Counted from the stretch's first letter, positions 1-11,795 are shown. The stretch is 64,000 nucleotides of DNA from Imbricaverruca yamaguchii (GCA_034440575.1 JAOTOL010001316.1:446001-510000), one strand, 5' to 3'. A program made the numbers and translations. Notes: generated from the sequence alone by a model not told the origin.

Positions 1-690
1 AGGAAACCAGGAAGAAGACATTGAGAATGCTCGGGGAAATAAATAGGAATGCATCATACAGAAGTGAGGAAGTCATCAGGAAGCTTTACTGTGCATATGT
101 GCATTTACAGCTTTACTGTGCATACTATGCATCAGGCCACATTTGGAATACTGCATCGAAGCGTGGTCTAGCTTTGAAAAAGATTGTTGGCTTTTAGAGA
201 GAGTAAAAAAGAGGGCTGCAAAAATGGTTAATGACATAAGCAACCTGGCATATGAGGAAAGATTGAAGACATTGAATATGTTTTCACTTAGATATAGAAG
301 GCTGAGAGGAGATCTCATCGAGGACTTTAAATTTGTTCATGGTCTGGAGAGGGGATATCTTGGGGAAATGTTTGAATTGAACTGAAATGATGCAATTAGA
401 GGTCATAAATTCAAAATTAAAGTTAACCACAGCAGAACAAGGTTAAGGCAGACATTCTTTACCAACAGGGTAGTAGAACACTGGAACCAGCTGCTAGAAA
501 ACATTGTCAGTAGCAGCACATTGAACATCTTTAAAAACAGCATAGACAACCATTATAAGAATAGAGGGCTTGCTTTTCAGTATTACAGGGAGGGCTGATT
601 GACAAGATTTGGTGGGCAACTGGTTCAGTGTACAGAGTGCAACCAAGAAGGGCCCTTGTGGGTCATAGTTGCACTAATCTGTTATGTCTT
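1..690 (+). mobile_element. CR1-like LINE, 3' end (truncated by window edge)
   Basis: This is the C-terminal part of a non-LTR reverse transcriptase plus its 3' UTR. Positions 143-383 read EYCIEAWSSFEKDCWLLERV and then RYRRLRGDLIEDFKFVHGLE, the classic post-RT region of CR1-group LINEs. A TGA at 383-385 breaks the frame, after which the same frame continues (NHSRTRLRQTFFTNRVVEHW) to a stop near 597. A short duplicated stretch (ttactgtgcata, around 85-125) also disrupts it. The 3' UTR (tgattgacaagatttggtgg onward) matches the 3' end of the better-preserved copy at 56495-56650, so both belong to one family. This is a dead copy. Confidence 0.85.
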
Positions 691-799
691 TTTGTTTTAC
701 CTTATTAGAGATGATGTCAAACATTACAATTTACGGCAATGGTGTTCCTTGGACCAGTCAGGGGAGGGAGGGTTTTAATATTTAAAATTTTTCTTTTGT

Positions 800-1300
800 C
801 CCCAATCGGCACGAAGCGAGCGTCAGTTTACGAGGGCATAACACCGAAAAGTGATTTGGGCCGGGGCGGGTGTTTATTTAAAGATAGACACAGGGTTGGG
901 GAAAGTTCCTTATAATTGGACTGAAGTCCGGGGGGATCGGGACCAACTTTTTTAAAAACCCCTCAACCTTTTTTAATAGAAAAAACACCTTTTGGAATAA
1001 AGGGGCGGGGGGCGGAAAAATTTCCCCGGGGGGGGGGGGGGAAAACCCCCCCCCCGGGGGCGGGGGGGAGGGGCCCCAAAATACCCCCCCCCCCCCCCCC
1101 ACATTATTGCACCCCGTGATTACTGATGCGAAATATTATTATTTTATTTGTTATATATGAAACCAAAATATGGTCCTCCCATTCTGTCAATACAACTTTA
1201 AGGGTACAAGGTGATTTGCCCCAATACGGCACGAAGCGAGCGTCAGTTTACGAGCGGCATAACACCGAAAAGTGATTTGGGCCGGGGCGGGTGTTTATTT
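800..1300. repeat. Pair of ~82-bp direct repeats around homopolymer-rich filler
   Basis: A unit containing ggcacgaagcgagcgtcagt and ending near gggccggggcgggtgtttat occurs at about 800-880 and again at 1219-1300, nearly identical and in the same orientation. Between them, 890-1100 is dominated by runs of G and C of up to 15-20 bases and doubled homopolymers. That looks more like low-quality consensus than biological sequence. The repeat could be a small mobile element or an assembly duplication; the sequence does not decide. Confidence 0.6.
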
Positions 1301-1309
1301 TAAAATTTA

Positions 1310-3925
1310 AAAATGTCATGATATGTATATTTTGAGGGCTATTTAGGACAGTTATCAGCATTGAATATAGCCTTGCATCGTGATCTTCCAGAAAAGTTCG
1401 CGCCTAAACTGTTAAGCATGGTCGCGACCAAAAATATTAATGGGTATTATGGATAAAAACATTAAAAATTTTCTTGGTGATGATTTCATCTTTTATAAAC
1501 ATATTGCAAACACAGATGGTGATTGTTGTGACGGAAATAAAGTGCATGTTTGCCAGTTTCAACTACTTTTGTTTTTCCGGCAGGCATCAATAGTCTGACT
1601 CTCAGGTGAATATAAAATGGGCTTTGAGAAAATGATATATGAAAACTTAATGGACCGATACGTATTGAAGATGTACCTGGCAGCCTGACAATTATTGTAT
1701 AACGGACTAGCTGTGCATCTTCATGAATCTAGGCATTAAGTTCACCGTGTATCCTTACAATGCACAGGATTATATAGCATGAACATAAGTGCAGCAATCT
1801 ATGAATATGCATGAATCCATAAAATACAAACTCCTACCGTGCATCTTTTTTTTTTAAGCAACAAACGTGAAGCTGTAGCATAACCAGAAATTCTGCTGAG
1901 CTGACACACTTAAGGGCTGAATCATGACATTGGCCAAACCCAAGTAATTGTCAGCCAATGCAGGAGGGATTTGGAGCAAGGTGATGGGGCATCACCAGCA
2001 TAGATAGCCTGATTTGAACTAAAATTATCCTTTACTCAAGCTCTTCAGAAAAACAGGGAACATTTTATTTGAAGAAAAAGTATTGTTTTCAACTAGAGCT
2101 TGCACCTAAACCATACAAATCAGTGATTTTGCATCAGCGGTATATTAAATCTTACACAATCCAAGCTGAATGACAACGGGCTGGCTGGATCGACCCATAA
2201 GCTGAACCCTTAACAGCATTGAATATCATGACTGAGTCTACAGGCAAATAATTTAGACTAATCATCTCAGCACTGATTACAGGCAAAATATGCAGGCATA
2301 CAAATACATTAATTAATACAGAAATACCCAAACCTCGATCCTATTCTGCGACTTACGAGTGCTCAGGTTTGTTTTTAGGAGTCTTGTGTGAGTCACAATT
2401 GTAGGCATGTATTTTGAAGAAAAATAGAATTGATAAAATGTTCAGATATTAATACATGATTCTCTTCAGATCTAAACAGAGAAATGAAATTATAATTGTT
2501 TCTTCATTTATCTTAACCTTACATTAATGCATTTCACAAATACTGCAAATATTAGCAAACATTGTTTATCAAGAACATTGGATGAATAATTTCATCCTAA
2601 GGCTAGCACATTCCAGGAGGATGAAAAACACATGAAAATACCGGGGAATTTGTGGATGAATTCTGGCGAGCATGATGGATAAATCAAAGATCAAAGCGAA
2701 TATTTGAACATCTCATCATTTTCTAAAAATTATAAAATGACAATCGCGCTCTACTGTGCGCGGTACAAGGAATTCATATGTTCATCTGTGGGCTTTTTCG
2801 GCCAGTCCGAAGGATGAAAAATCAAGGTAAACGCAGGCTTGATATACGGAAGTGCTACGAATAAATCGCACAACAACTGGGATTTTCCAACTCTCCGTTC
2901 ATTTTAGTACGTGGAAATTAACACAAAACCACTTCCGAAGGTTTTCCTTACGTCCCATATTCTTTTACAACGCAAGAGCTCCTGACGTGTGGATGCTTGG
3001 AAAGTATGCTGCAAATTGAGACCAGTTCCTTGTTCTTATGGCAAGGGAATACTATAAGTGAACAAGAATATAATTATTTCAAGTTCATTTTCTGATTTGA
3101 GCACAAACAAATAGTCGACATGTCCACATTTAAGTGAAAATTATGGTGTTTTTCATTTGCCATTTGTCGATAGCTCACTGGCTTTTTCATTCGTCACAGG
3201 TAACAACCTGAATGCCACAATTCTCCCTTGTAGTGGAGCTATTTGATCCCAATTTTTTGATGGCATTCTTTATATTGTTCTAAGTCCTTTCCAGTATAAT
3301 AGCCTCCGAGCCATGCAGAATAACTGTAAAGAAACAAGTTGCGAAGTGTGCATTGTGTCCTGTGGCACTATAATTTGTCACGAAAGACCAAAACATCGCT
3401 GCGCTGAATTCTAAGGTTGTTCTGCTTTGTTGGGAGGGGGAAGATTCAGAGCTGAATGAGGCCGAAATAGATATTGCAGGGGAGAGACGGTATTAGGTCT
3501 ATGGAGGCCGAATGGGCCGCCCGCCATGCCCAAAGGGGAGTGCCACCTCATCTGCTGGAATGCTACCCCTCTCCCCTCCTTTCCACCCCCTACTGTTGAA
3601 GTGCCACCCATCTGGGAGGTCGGAGTGCACCCCTCCCCTTTGGTCCCCGCTTCCTAGAAAGGCAAGTTAGTACCACCCCAGCACATCTTTAGCCTCCACC
3701 AGCACCACAGCTCAGCCCACACCCTGTAAATTCCTGTATCCGACCCTATTTGAGACATAATTATGTGATGCTGAATATCCCTGCAGGGGAGGAGCCTTAA
3801 CATGTTGCAAGGTGTGGACAGGACAGGAATTATGGGTCCAGCACCCAATTATATTGGTATGAGGACAAGTTTTGACAAGTTTTAACTTTTATTTTCCATT
3901 GGTGGTTTATAATAAATAATTGCAT
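1310..3925. other. Gene-free AT-rich stretch
   Basis: I see no open reading frame with recognisable protein features, no RNA gene and no clear repeat here. A GC-rich patch at 3410-3660 gives short open frames on the minus strand, but their composition is that of C/T-rich low-complexity DNA. Confidence 0.6.
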
Positions 3926-3929
3926 AATT

Positions 3930-5010
3930 TGTATTATCCTAGATATGTATCTGTTGCTGCCCATGCATAAATTTAAATATCTCGATGAGACCTTCTCCAT
4001 TATTTTTTTTTGTATCTAAGTATACACACATTCATATCTTTTTAATCTTGTCTCATATGCTAGGTTGGTCAAATTACTAATCATCTTTTGCACTCTCTAA
4101 ATATTATCAACTTTTTCCATAGCTATAGGGGATCAAGCTCCACTATTTAAAATGAGGCCTAAAGTTTTGTTATTGCTTCTGTTGTGTGCTGTCCATAATT
4201 TGTGGACACAATATGATGTATACAATTTTGTGTTCACAATAATACCTAAGTGCTTCTGTTGAGTCACAGCTAGTACTTGACTACCCATCAAGTATGGATT
4301 CCCGATATGATATCTACCTACATGCATTATTCAACACTTATAAGAGCTAAATTTAATTTGACACTTTATACCCCTTCAATATTATTTACAAATATTGCGA
4401 CCATTGGTGGTTCCAGTACTGACCATTGCAGAACTTCACTAAGAGCACCTTGTCATGAAATCTTCTTGCCACCTAGCACCACTCTACTGTATCTGAAAGC
4501 CATAGCTCAAACTGATTTTCATATCAGGATTAAATCAATATGATGTCTTATCACACTTGTCCGTAAAAAAATCCAAAAAGTTAAAGACATTTGTCAGCGG
4601 GGACGAGTAGCCTAGGGGTAAGTTGCTCGTCTCACAATCGAAAGGTTGTGGGTTCGAGTCTCACCTGTCGCTACTCTTCGCCCGCCACCAATCGGCGTGA
4701 GAGATTGGCGACGCTACATGACTCAACAGTCGATGTGTCGTAAAAGCCAATGACCAAAGACATTTGTCAGCGAGATCAACCTTTTCTAAACACATGCTGG
4801 GTGTCTCGAATCAATATGTTCCCTTCCAGAAAACCAACTCCTATGTGATTACTAATTTTTTTAAACGTCGTATAGCCTAAGGATGTTGGTCTTGCTAGTC
4901 ATTTTCATTTTCAACTTTCCCCTTTTTGCCTTACTTGAAAATAAGAACTGCATTTGCCAGCTTCCAATCTCCTGGAATTTTAATCTCATGATGGTTACTT
5001 TCGAAATATG
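3930..5010 (-). mobile_element. Degraded CR1-like LINE fragment interrupted by SINE-1
   Basis: Read on the minus strand from 5010 downward, pieces of reverse transcriptase appear in the right order. GDWKLANA and LEGNILIRDTQHVFRKG lie near 4985-4785. A decayed palm region (VNNIEG) lies near 4390, MHVGRYHIGNPYLMGSQVLA at 4327-4270, and NLAYETRLKRYE near 4050. The order and wording match the CR1-like copy at 51690-53567, but stops and frameshifts are frequent, so this copy is old. A SINE-1 sits within it at 4600-4755 and is flanked by a clean target-site duplication. Confidence 0.75.
4583..4772 (+). mobile_element. tRNA-derived SINE-1, copy 1, with 17-bp TSD
   Basis: The element body is 4600-4755. 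It starts GGGGACGAGTAGCCTAGGGG, has a tRNA-like A box (near 4606-4620) and a B box (GGTTCGAGTCT, 4652-4662), and then a non-tRNA part ending in a hairpin and a CCAA-rich tail. The duplication AAAGACATTTGTCAGCG occurs exactly at 4583-4599 and 4756-4772. The 3' part resembles the 3' end of the I-like LINEs in this window. It inserted into a CR1-like fragment. Confidence 0.93.
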
Positions 5011-7328
5011 ATACAAAGTGATATGATACAAGGTGAAATCGCTGGCTCTTTCACATTGCAGTCATGGTCATGACCTGAAATCGCAAGTCACGGGACAGCA
5101 CTTAGCAGATCTGGCATGATAGCTGCTTCAAGCTATTTATATTATAGAAATGCAGCTGTTTGCATTGCATAATCTCATTAAAAATGGTGTGGTCCCCGCA
5201 TTGTCGATTGTGACACGAGCAACTTATCCCTAGACCGCTCGTCCCCCATATGAGCGAGAAAGCTAGGTTGCTGAAATGTTAGTGTGGAAAAGTGTGTTCT
5301 AATTCGCATTTTGTTATGAGACACTGATCTGCACATGCATATGTAGAACAAGAACACTGTCCTGAGTATGTTGTACATGAGCGTGTGCCCCTTCAAGCAG
5401 ACCAGTTTAATTGTTTTCGCATGTATTAATTTATGCTAAAGCACGTGTGCCGGCGTGTCAAGCCTGCGCTTTCTGCCCTTGCATTAATACTATAATTAAT
5501 TTATTACTGCCCATTAATACTGCCCTTGCATTGCATTAATATGGTGGGGCGTTTTACCGACCTTCCCCTAATGCATGGTATTATATTTTTTAAGCGATTG
5601 TATCACTCAGACTTGAACGATTATGGTTGTTGATGCAATAAGACTCATATTTTCTGTTCCAAGTGTGTACTACATCATTGGCATTGAAAGAACGTGGAAC
5701 GATGGACGAACACAAGAGAAGCTGTTGCTTCGTTTGAACGAATCCAAGTCGTATTGGGATATGCAAAATAATTATCTCCGTGAGATAGTACGATTTTGGT
5801 TTCGCTGTTGACTGGTATTCGTGGAAACTATCCACATTTCCAGTCACGCTCGCGATCATATCGATTCGAAGTTCATTCATGCACAATTAAAAGTAGTTAT
5901 TGGCTTGGTTAGTGCTTCCGTTGATGGCGTCGGTGTTGGCTGTTCAGATGCGTCATTTCACGCTTATATTGAATGTTGGTGGTGTGCTGTATTATTTATT
6001 TACAAAGTCCAGCTGTTTGATCGAGTTGCGGCATGGCCTTCACCAGAGATGATGCTCCCTTGAGACCAAATGACTAAGGACATAAACACATCACAAAAAG
6101 CAAAATAAAAGCAGTGTCAGTATTAGCGACATTGCCGTAGTTACGTTCCAGTTACAGCCGAAAAGCAGACGCAGAAATATGCAAACAGATTATTCGAAAG
6201 TGCTGTCAGACACAGACACTGAACTGGTGATACGGTCGTTCTGCGGGCACTGGTTCAGCATTTGAGGACGTGACAGGTCACAGGTATGATGACAGTTATC
6301 TGGATTGCATAGGTCAGCATCGCCACCCAGGGATGTAGGCTTTGTGATCGGGTCTGCATGATGACTGGTCAGCGAGGCAGTGACCAAGGTAGATGGTACC
6401 TGCAACACAACGCCAACCAATCAAATACACCCACATGCAGCTCATGGCATTTGGGTGAGGCCAGCATCCACGTTGTACATGCAGGTTTAAGCGGCAGGTA
6501 CTAGATGCGCGACATTTATCTTCTCCAAGGGACGGAACAGTCAATTACTTCGCTTTTACCTTTGTACCTGTGCACGCATCACGGTCTGCCATCATACACA
6601 TTGAGGAAAACCACAGCCATCAAGCGCCCGGCATGCACAGGTGAAACAACTACGTCTATAACATGCAATGTAGGTCTTTGATAGGGTGGTGCACAGGTGT
6701 CCTTCCGCCATGTGTGGCAAGATTAATGTGAATAAGTACCAAACAATGGAATTACCTGTTACATTTCAAGCACCGCGCTACATTCATGAACTCGATAAAG
6801 AAAGGGAGAAGCAAAATGAGAAGCATGTGAAGGTACCGACCTCAACAATGTGGTTCAGGAATAGTGGACGCAACATACAATTTGTCGAAATTTGTATGAT
6901 TGTTTCCTACTCTGGCCATGTGTTTATTTTATTAGTATGATGACGCAATCTGGGTTTTCATCACGATGCATCTATTCAGCATATTTCATCTTTCACTGTC
7001 TCAGAGTGATTTTGTTTTTTATCCACACAGGTACTGAAAAAGTAATTTTAAGACACTGAGATGACCCCATACATCAATGTTGTTCAAAATCTGAACATGG
7101 TGGACAATCACCACTTTGCCTGATCAACATGTCCTGGAATTCCTCAGCTGTGATATATGTGCACCACATCAGATGGAAAATTCCAGATCGCACAAGAAGT
7201 GATGGATATCAGCCATTCCATACCATATCAAACCTGAATATCCCAAATCAGGGATTTTCAACTACAGTATTTCCTTGGGGAGGATATATTTGAGTTTGAG
7301 GGAAAGTGAAAGCATTGCAATGTCTGCT
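5011..7328. other. Gene-poor stretch
   Basis: Apart from a SINE-1 head fragment at 5192-5250 I recognise no gene or element. Several short frames (for example 5590-5886 on the minus strand and 6686-6940 on the plus strand) show no domain, no splice context and no homology I can name. Confidence 0.55.
5192..5250 (-). mobile_element. SINE-1 head fragment
   Basis: The reverse complement reads GGGGGACGAGCGGTCTAGGG followed by ATAAGTTGCTCGTGTCACAA, matching the first ~50 bases of SINE-1 (A box included). The rest of the element is missing or unrecognisable, so this is a fragment. Confidence 0.75.
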
Positions 7329-7416
7329 GAGCACTTTGTTGTTGTTTGATTGGTTCTTGGAGTTTATGGGCGCATCGACTATATCGGTCATGCAGCGCCC
7401 GAGAGCACTTTGTTGT
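7329..7416 (-). mobile_element. 60-bp tail-only retrocopy with 14-bp TSD
   Basis: A perfect duplication GAGCACTTTGTTGT (7329-7342 and 7403-7416) encloses 60 bp. On the minus strand those 60 bp hold only the 3' hairpin of the I-like LINE/SINE-1 group (GGGCGC ... GCGCCC arms, GTCGATGCGCCC core) and a tail containing AACCAATCAAAC. There is no tRNA head and no LINE coding sequence. A similar insertion lies at 51400-51486. Confidence 0.85.
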
Positions 7417-8969
7417 GTGACGATTCGATATAACGTTGTTTAACCCTCCTCTCAGATCCTCATAGTCTCTCCTGTCAGATCCTCACACCTGATTTCAGGC
7501 GGTTGATAGACACCCTCCTCTAATCTCCAAACTAAGCGTCGCACGAAAACGAAATAGGTGTCATCGGAAAGCGCTCGACGAGTAGGGCTAGACACCACAC
7601 CTCAATGTTCCCCCCAAAGAAGTGACGTCACTAGGGCCCCTAGAGTTTCACAACTTACATTATGTTTGTGGCTCTGAAGGATTCATTTTGAGGGAGATTT
7701 GAAGAAAAAATGGAATCAGAAAAGGAACGAAATCGACCAGGACCATACAATTTTGGCTACCAATTTTTTTTTGTGTGAAATTGTAAAATGTTGAGTTTTC
7801 AAGGTTTCTTTAATTTTCCTTTTCTAATGCGTAGAGTGGACCAAGAAATGTTATTCGAAGTCAACTTGCTCTAGTAAAAGATGCTTCTTTTTGCCAGAAT
7901 CTTCTATTTTAACTCTAAGGGGAAAATATGCAAAATTAATAAGCAATCAAAAATGGGAAAAATTAAAAAAATCTTCTGGTGCGTTTTGTTGCATACTAGA
8001 GATAGGCAAACACTGAAAGCTTCATTAAAATATCTTTATCCATTAAAACAGACTGGTTCAACTTTTTTGGAGGTGACACACGACCTTGACTAACTCGTTG
8101 ACCCTGGATGACCTGACTTCAAAATGTTAAGACAACATACCAAATTGATGTGGGAAAAGGTGTGTCAAATTTTGGCGCGCTGCCCCGCGCCGTTTTCACT
8201 ATTTGCGGAAAGCCTTAAAGGGTCGTCAGCGACCCCCACCCCCCGAGACGGCGTGGGTTACCAAGTGAAGGAATTATTTAAAAAGAGAATTGATTGCATT
8301 TCCAACGATGCCAGTGTTTCATGAGTACGGTATATTATATGGTGCTAAATTATTTTTGAGTCAGGGCTTGAGAGATGACTCGAAAATTGGAGGTGTATGT
8401 GATTTTTTAAACAAACAAAGACGTTAATAATTTCTTAGCACATATATTCGAATAGCTCACACATGCAATATGGACTAATAGTCATCCAGTATTATAGTCT
8501 GTGGTTTAGTGCCATTGCACTATAGTCAGATGATGTATAAATGCATTCAGATAAGCCATCAATGTATTGATAAATAATACTTGTATCTTGATATATTGTT
8601 TTTTTTTCATTTGACATATTGCTTATTTGTACATGGCTGTCATCTAAAGATGAAGAGTACAACTCCCTTGTGTATTACTTCCAGCCTATGGAGACAGCCA
8701 TTTCTGTGCATAAAGGCACAACTCAATTGAGAAGTGATGTGATTATTGCCTATATGGATTCGAACCTGTCAGACAGAGACGAAAATTGTGCTAATCCAAA
8801 CGGGGACATACGTTTCCTTTCTCTGGGTGGAGCATGGGAAGTTAATCGAAAATTTTTGAAATAATGGAAGTATGAATCAGAAGTAACTCACCAGCATATG
8901 CACATCCACATCAGGAAATTTATGACTACTATTCTTTGAATGCATTCTTACAGATCTCGCTCTTTTCAG
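7417..8969. other. Gene-free stretch upstream of the first recognised LIN9 exon
   Basis: No domain-bearing frame was found. An open frame at 8619-8864 (+) contains PMETAISVHKGTTQLRSD but has no recognised homology. It could be a LIN9 5' exon or chance. The true first LIN9 exon and promoter are presumably in or upstream of this stretch, but no promoter motif stands out. Confidence 0.45.
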
Positions 8970-9235
8970 ATGAGTCTGTCCAGGCTTTACTAACCATAAA
9001 AAATGGTGGTTACCATGGTATGAAGGGGGCATCAAATGACCACCTCCCTTCAAGAATGGCGGCAGTGGACAAAGATTCTGGCAGCAATGTTGTCAATGAA
9101 GAAGATATTGGACCAGATGTCACTGAGGGCCACCCTGGGTTCTTGTCAGCACTGGGACTTCACCCAGCTGGGGAAAGCATTATCAAGAGAACTCCAGAGA
9201 AAACGGTACCACTGCTGTTCAACAGGAGGGGGACG
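8970..9235 (+). CDS. LIN9: LIN9, first recognisable coding exon (N-terminal region)
   Basis: LIN9 is a core subunit of the MuvB complex (with LIN37, LIN52, LIN54 and RBBP4), which joins E2F4/RB-like proteins or B-MYB on cell-cycle promoters in the nucleus. The exon follows a good acceptor (ctcgctcttttcag) and ends at a strong donor (GTAAGT, 9236). It encodes DESVQALLTIKNGG, resembling the conserved LIN9 N-terminal stretch, then a polar linker (NEEDIGPDVTEGHPGFLSAL), and ends LLFNRRGT. The next exon at 31120 begins PQRVRKKNRLYFDDD in the same phase, which completes the conserved R-G-x-P-x-R-x-R-K-K-N block of LIN9. An in-frame ATG at 8936 lies just upstream, so a start at 8936 without an upstream intron is an alternative. 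Assignment to LIN9 is inference from phase and weak similarity. Confidence 0.6.
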
Positions 9236-9465
9236 GTAAGTGCTCACTCTGATGATCTACTACCAAGAAAGCAAACTTGCATTACTATATTAGGGAATTG
9301 TGAACTATTTGCAGATGTACCATGTCAAGCCATGGATGGTAAGCTGAACAAACAGACAAAAAAAAACACATTAATATCAGTATTTGCAAGTGAAACAATC
9401 TTGTTGAAATCACTACTTTATTGAAGGATGTTGTAGCAGGGGGATATGGTATGTATGGAGAGTAC

Positions 9466-9650
9466 ACTGGTAGTGTGGGGACAAGTGGTCTAGGAGTAAG
9501 TTGCTTGCCTCACAATCGGAAGCTTGTGGATTCGAGTCTCTCCTGTCGCTACTCTTCGCACGTGACCAACCTGCGTGAGATATTAGCGACGCTACATGGC
9601 TCAACGGTCGATGTGTCGCAAAGCCAATAACCAACCAATACTGGTAGTGT
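9466..9650 (+). mobile_element. SINE-1, copy 2, with 11-bp TSD
   Basis: The body 9477-9639 starts GGGGACAAGTGGTCTAGGAG, keeps the B-box-like GATTCGAGTCTCTCC, and ends CCAATAACCAACCAAT. ACTGGTAGTGT is duplicated at 9466-9476 and 9640-9650. It lies just inside the large LIN9 intron. Confidence 0.92.
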
Positions 9651-9769
9651 CCATGTTCAGTTGCCATTGTTTCCTGCCAGTGGAAGATGGAGAGCAGTAT
9701 TTGACACTGCATGTTCGGTCATGGCTTTGTGGGCTATCTCAGTTATCTCGTATGATATGGGATGGGTAT

Positions 9770-11790
9770 GGGATCGTATGATACCTTCCGCCCGCAGCGG
9801 GGCCGGCCTCGTTACACGGCTGGCTTTGGAAATGGCGCTCTCTCGAGTCACCACAGCCTCCTTCCGTCCATACGTTCCCATTCCACTGCCCATCTCTACC
9901 CAACATCCATGTCCTTCACCTGGTACTGCAACACAAACTATCCATACTATGAGCAGGCAGGGCAACTTCCCCGGCCCTGCCCACCAGCTCAGTTTTATCG
10001 GGGTAGCCGCGTCCCCTCGGTCCCTCCCCCGGGGTTGACGGAGTCCTCGAGGTTGATGTCCCCTATCGCACGGTGCTAGTTGTAACGGGGGACCAACACA
10101 CCTCTTTAGTCCCGATATCCCGGAGGGGCGGGCGGGCCCGTGGGGCCTCACGCGAGCCAAGTGGCTAGTCGCCTCTGGCTGGGGATTCCTCTCAGTGTCT
10201 GCCGGCCTGGCCGGCTGGGGTCAAGGGGTGAGCGGTGCTGGATCCCGGTCGGGGTGGTGAGTCTCTCTCTCCCGGCCGGGCGAAGGCGCCGCCTGCCCCG
10301 TATAGCTCCTCGGGCGCCTGGCGACCTCCCGAGCGCGGGACACAGGCGTCCCCTCAGTAGGGCCCCATGCGATGGGGCGCCCGAGGAGTAGAACACTATC
10401 GCACTTTATGGCATCCACAACACAAACAAAAATATCCCTTGTCCCTCTCGTAGAGACCAGACCAGTAGTTTATCTGCCCCACGAGTGTTTATCTTCAAGG
10501 TAAGACTAGGCCCCTCGCCTCGCTATCACCATTTCAGAAGCCAGACAGGTGTGAGCGATTTGAGAAAATTGTACGCTGCGGGAAATTGAAGTATGACGCC
10601 TTAGAGGTAGAATTTGCACGGGCAGGAGAGGCAGAGAACGCATTAAAATTGTTTGAATTTAGATACAGCGTCCGGAAAAATCAGAGTAGGTCCGACGAGA
10701 TTATTCCGATCACCGTTGAACCCCACAAAACAAAACAAAAAACTTCACGAGGCATCATCAACTGCTTTGACTTGAGGGAAGTGCCGGGGGAGGAGATTGT
10801 AGATGGCTTGTCGGAGTTTGGAGTAACTGAGGGAGGGAAAATGAAAGCAATGAGAGGCTCTGAAATGATTACAACAATGTGATACTAACATTCAATACCA
10901 CAGATATTCCGCCTGAAATACGTGTAGGTTACGTCCGTGTGAAAATCCGTGTTTTTCCCAAATCCCATGACATGTTTCAAATGTCAAAAGTTCGGCCATA
11001 CCAACAAATGCTGCCGGAATCGCCCTGCATTTGCCAGCTGTGCCTCCTACGAACATGCCAGGGAAAATTGCACCTCGGAGACCCCCTTTTGTGCGAACTG
11101 CCGCGCAGGTCAGAACCCGCACACTTCTTTCGACCGAACTTGCCCGACTTACATCAGAGAGAAAGAAATAATCTACATCGAACACACACAGAGTATCGTT
11201 TCGCGAAGCAAGAGATCATTACGAACAAACTCATCCAAGAATATCTTATACATCCAAAGTTAAAAATAGCACGTATTCTTCACAGCACACACAGTCCGAC
11301 AGAGCATCTGAGTTGGTCGCACAGTTAACAGCCTTTCTTCGCTCCTTTGGAGTGCCTCCTGCGTTGTAAGTGAGTCGAGGTCAGCCAAGCCACACTGATG
11401 CGACCGAGATTCCACCGTCCACGAGTAACGCCGCTCAACCATCAGAGGCCCCCTTCCGGCCAACGTCCGAGAGCGGAGCGTGGACGCTAGTCCATCGGTC
11501 AAAGGGGCCTCCTCGGTCCCTTCCGCCCGGTTCCAGCCCCTCTCCATATAACTCGAAGTCCCCACCTGCCACCCGCACTCTGACCCACCCCTCGCCCCCA
11601 GCACGCCCCACTACCACCTCCAAACCCAGCCTCTCCACCTCCTCCCTACCTGACCCTTCTCCTCTCCCCGTGATTCAAGCCTCTCCCCCACCTTCGTGTT
11701 CCACTTTCGCCCCTGCATCGCCGCCCCAACACAGTCAACGACCAGTCAAAATTCCCGATATTAGCCTGCACCACCAGGAGGCTGAGTGTA
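9770..11790 (+). mobile_element. I/Nimb-like LINE copy A (5' UTR + ORF1, 3'-truncated)
   Basis: The GC-rich 5' UTR (about 9770-10407) aligns with the 5' UTRs of copies B, F and H. The shared block includes CTATGAGCAGGCAGGGCAAC and GGATCCCGGTCGGGGTGGTG. It is followed by ORF1 remains to about 11790, after which similarity to the other copies stops. There is no ORF2 and no 3' tail. LINEs usually lose the 5' end, so loss of the 3' part points to later deletion or rearrangement. Confidence 0.85.
10408..11790 (+). pseudogene. LINE copy A ORF1 (gag-like, zinc knuckles), broken
   Basis: ORF1 of I-like LINEs encodes a nucleic-acid-binding protein that packages the element RNA. The start ATGGCA (10408) is shared with copies B, C, F and H. 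Visible pieces are an N-terminal segment (10586-10876, INCFDLREVPGEEIVDGLSE), the zinc-knuckle region (10949-11190, PNPMTCFKCQKFGHTNKCCR, then a second C-rich set CANCRAGQNPHTSFDRTC), and a Pro/Ser-rich tail (11370-11795) with the family motif GAWTLVHRSKGPP. At least two frameshifts (near 10876 and 10950) and a stop end its coding capacity. Confidence 0.85.
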
Positions 11791-11795
11791 GTTAA

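Noticed and set aside
4600..4675. tRNA gene
   Set aside because: The A and B boxes are present, but the same sequence recurs with a non-tRNA 3' part and target-site duplications, so it is a SINE.
8619..8864. 81-codon frame upstream of the first LIN9 exon
   Set aside because: No resemblance to LIN9 and no convincing splice pair. Kept only as a possibility in the stretch note.
10140..10396. Overlapping GC-rich open frames on both strands (also near 19666-20037, 25176-25668, 43285-43540 and 57066-57656)
   Set aside because: They recur because the LINE 5' UTR recurs. Arg/Pro/Gly composition on both strands is what GC-rich noncoding DNA gives.
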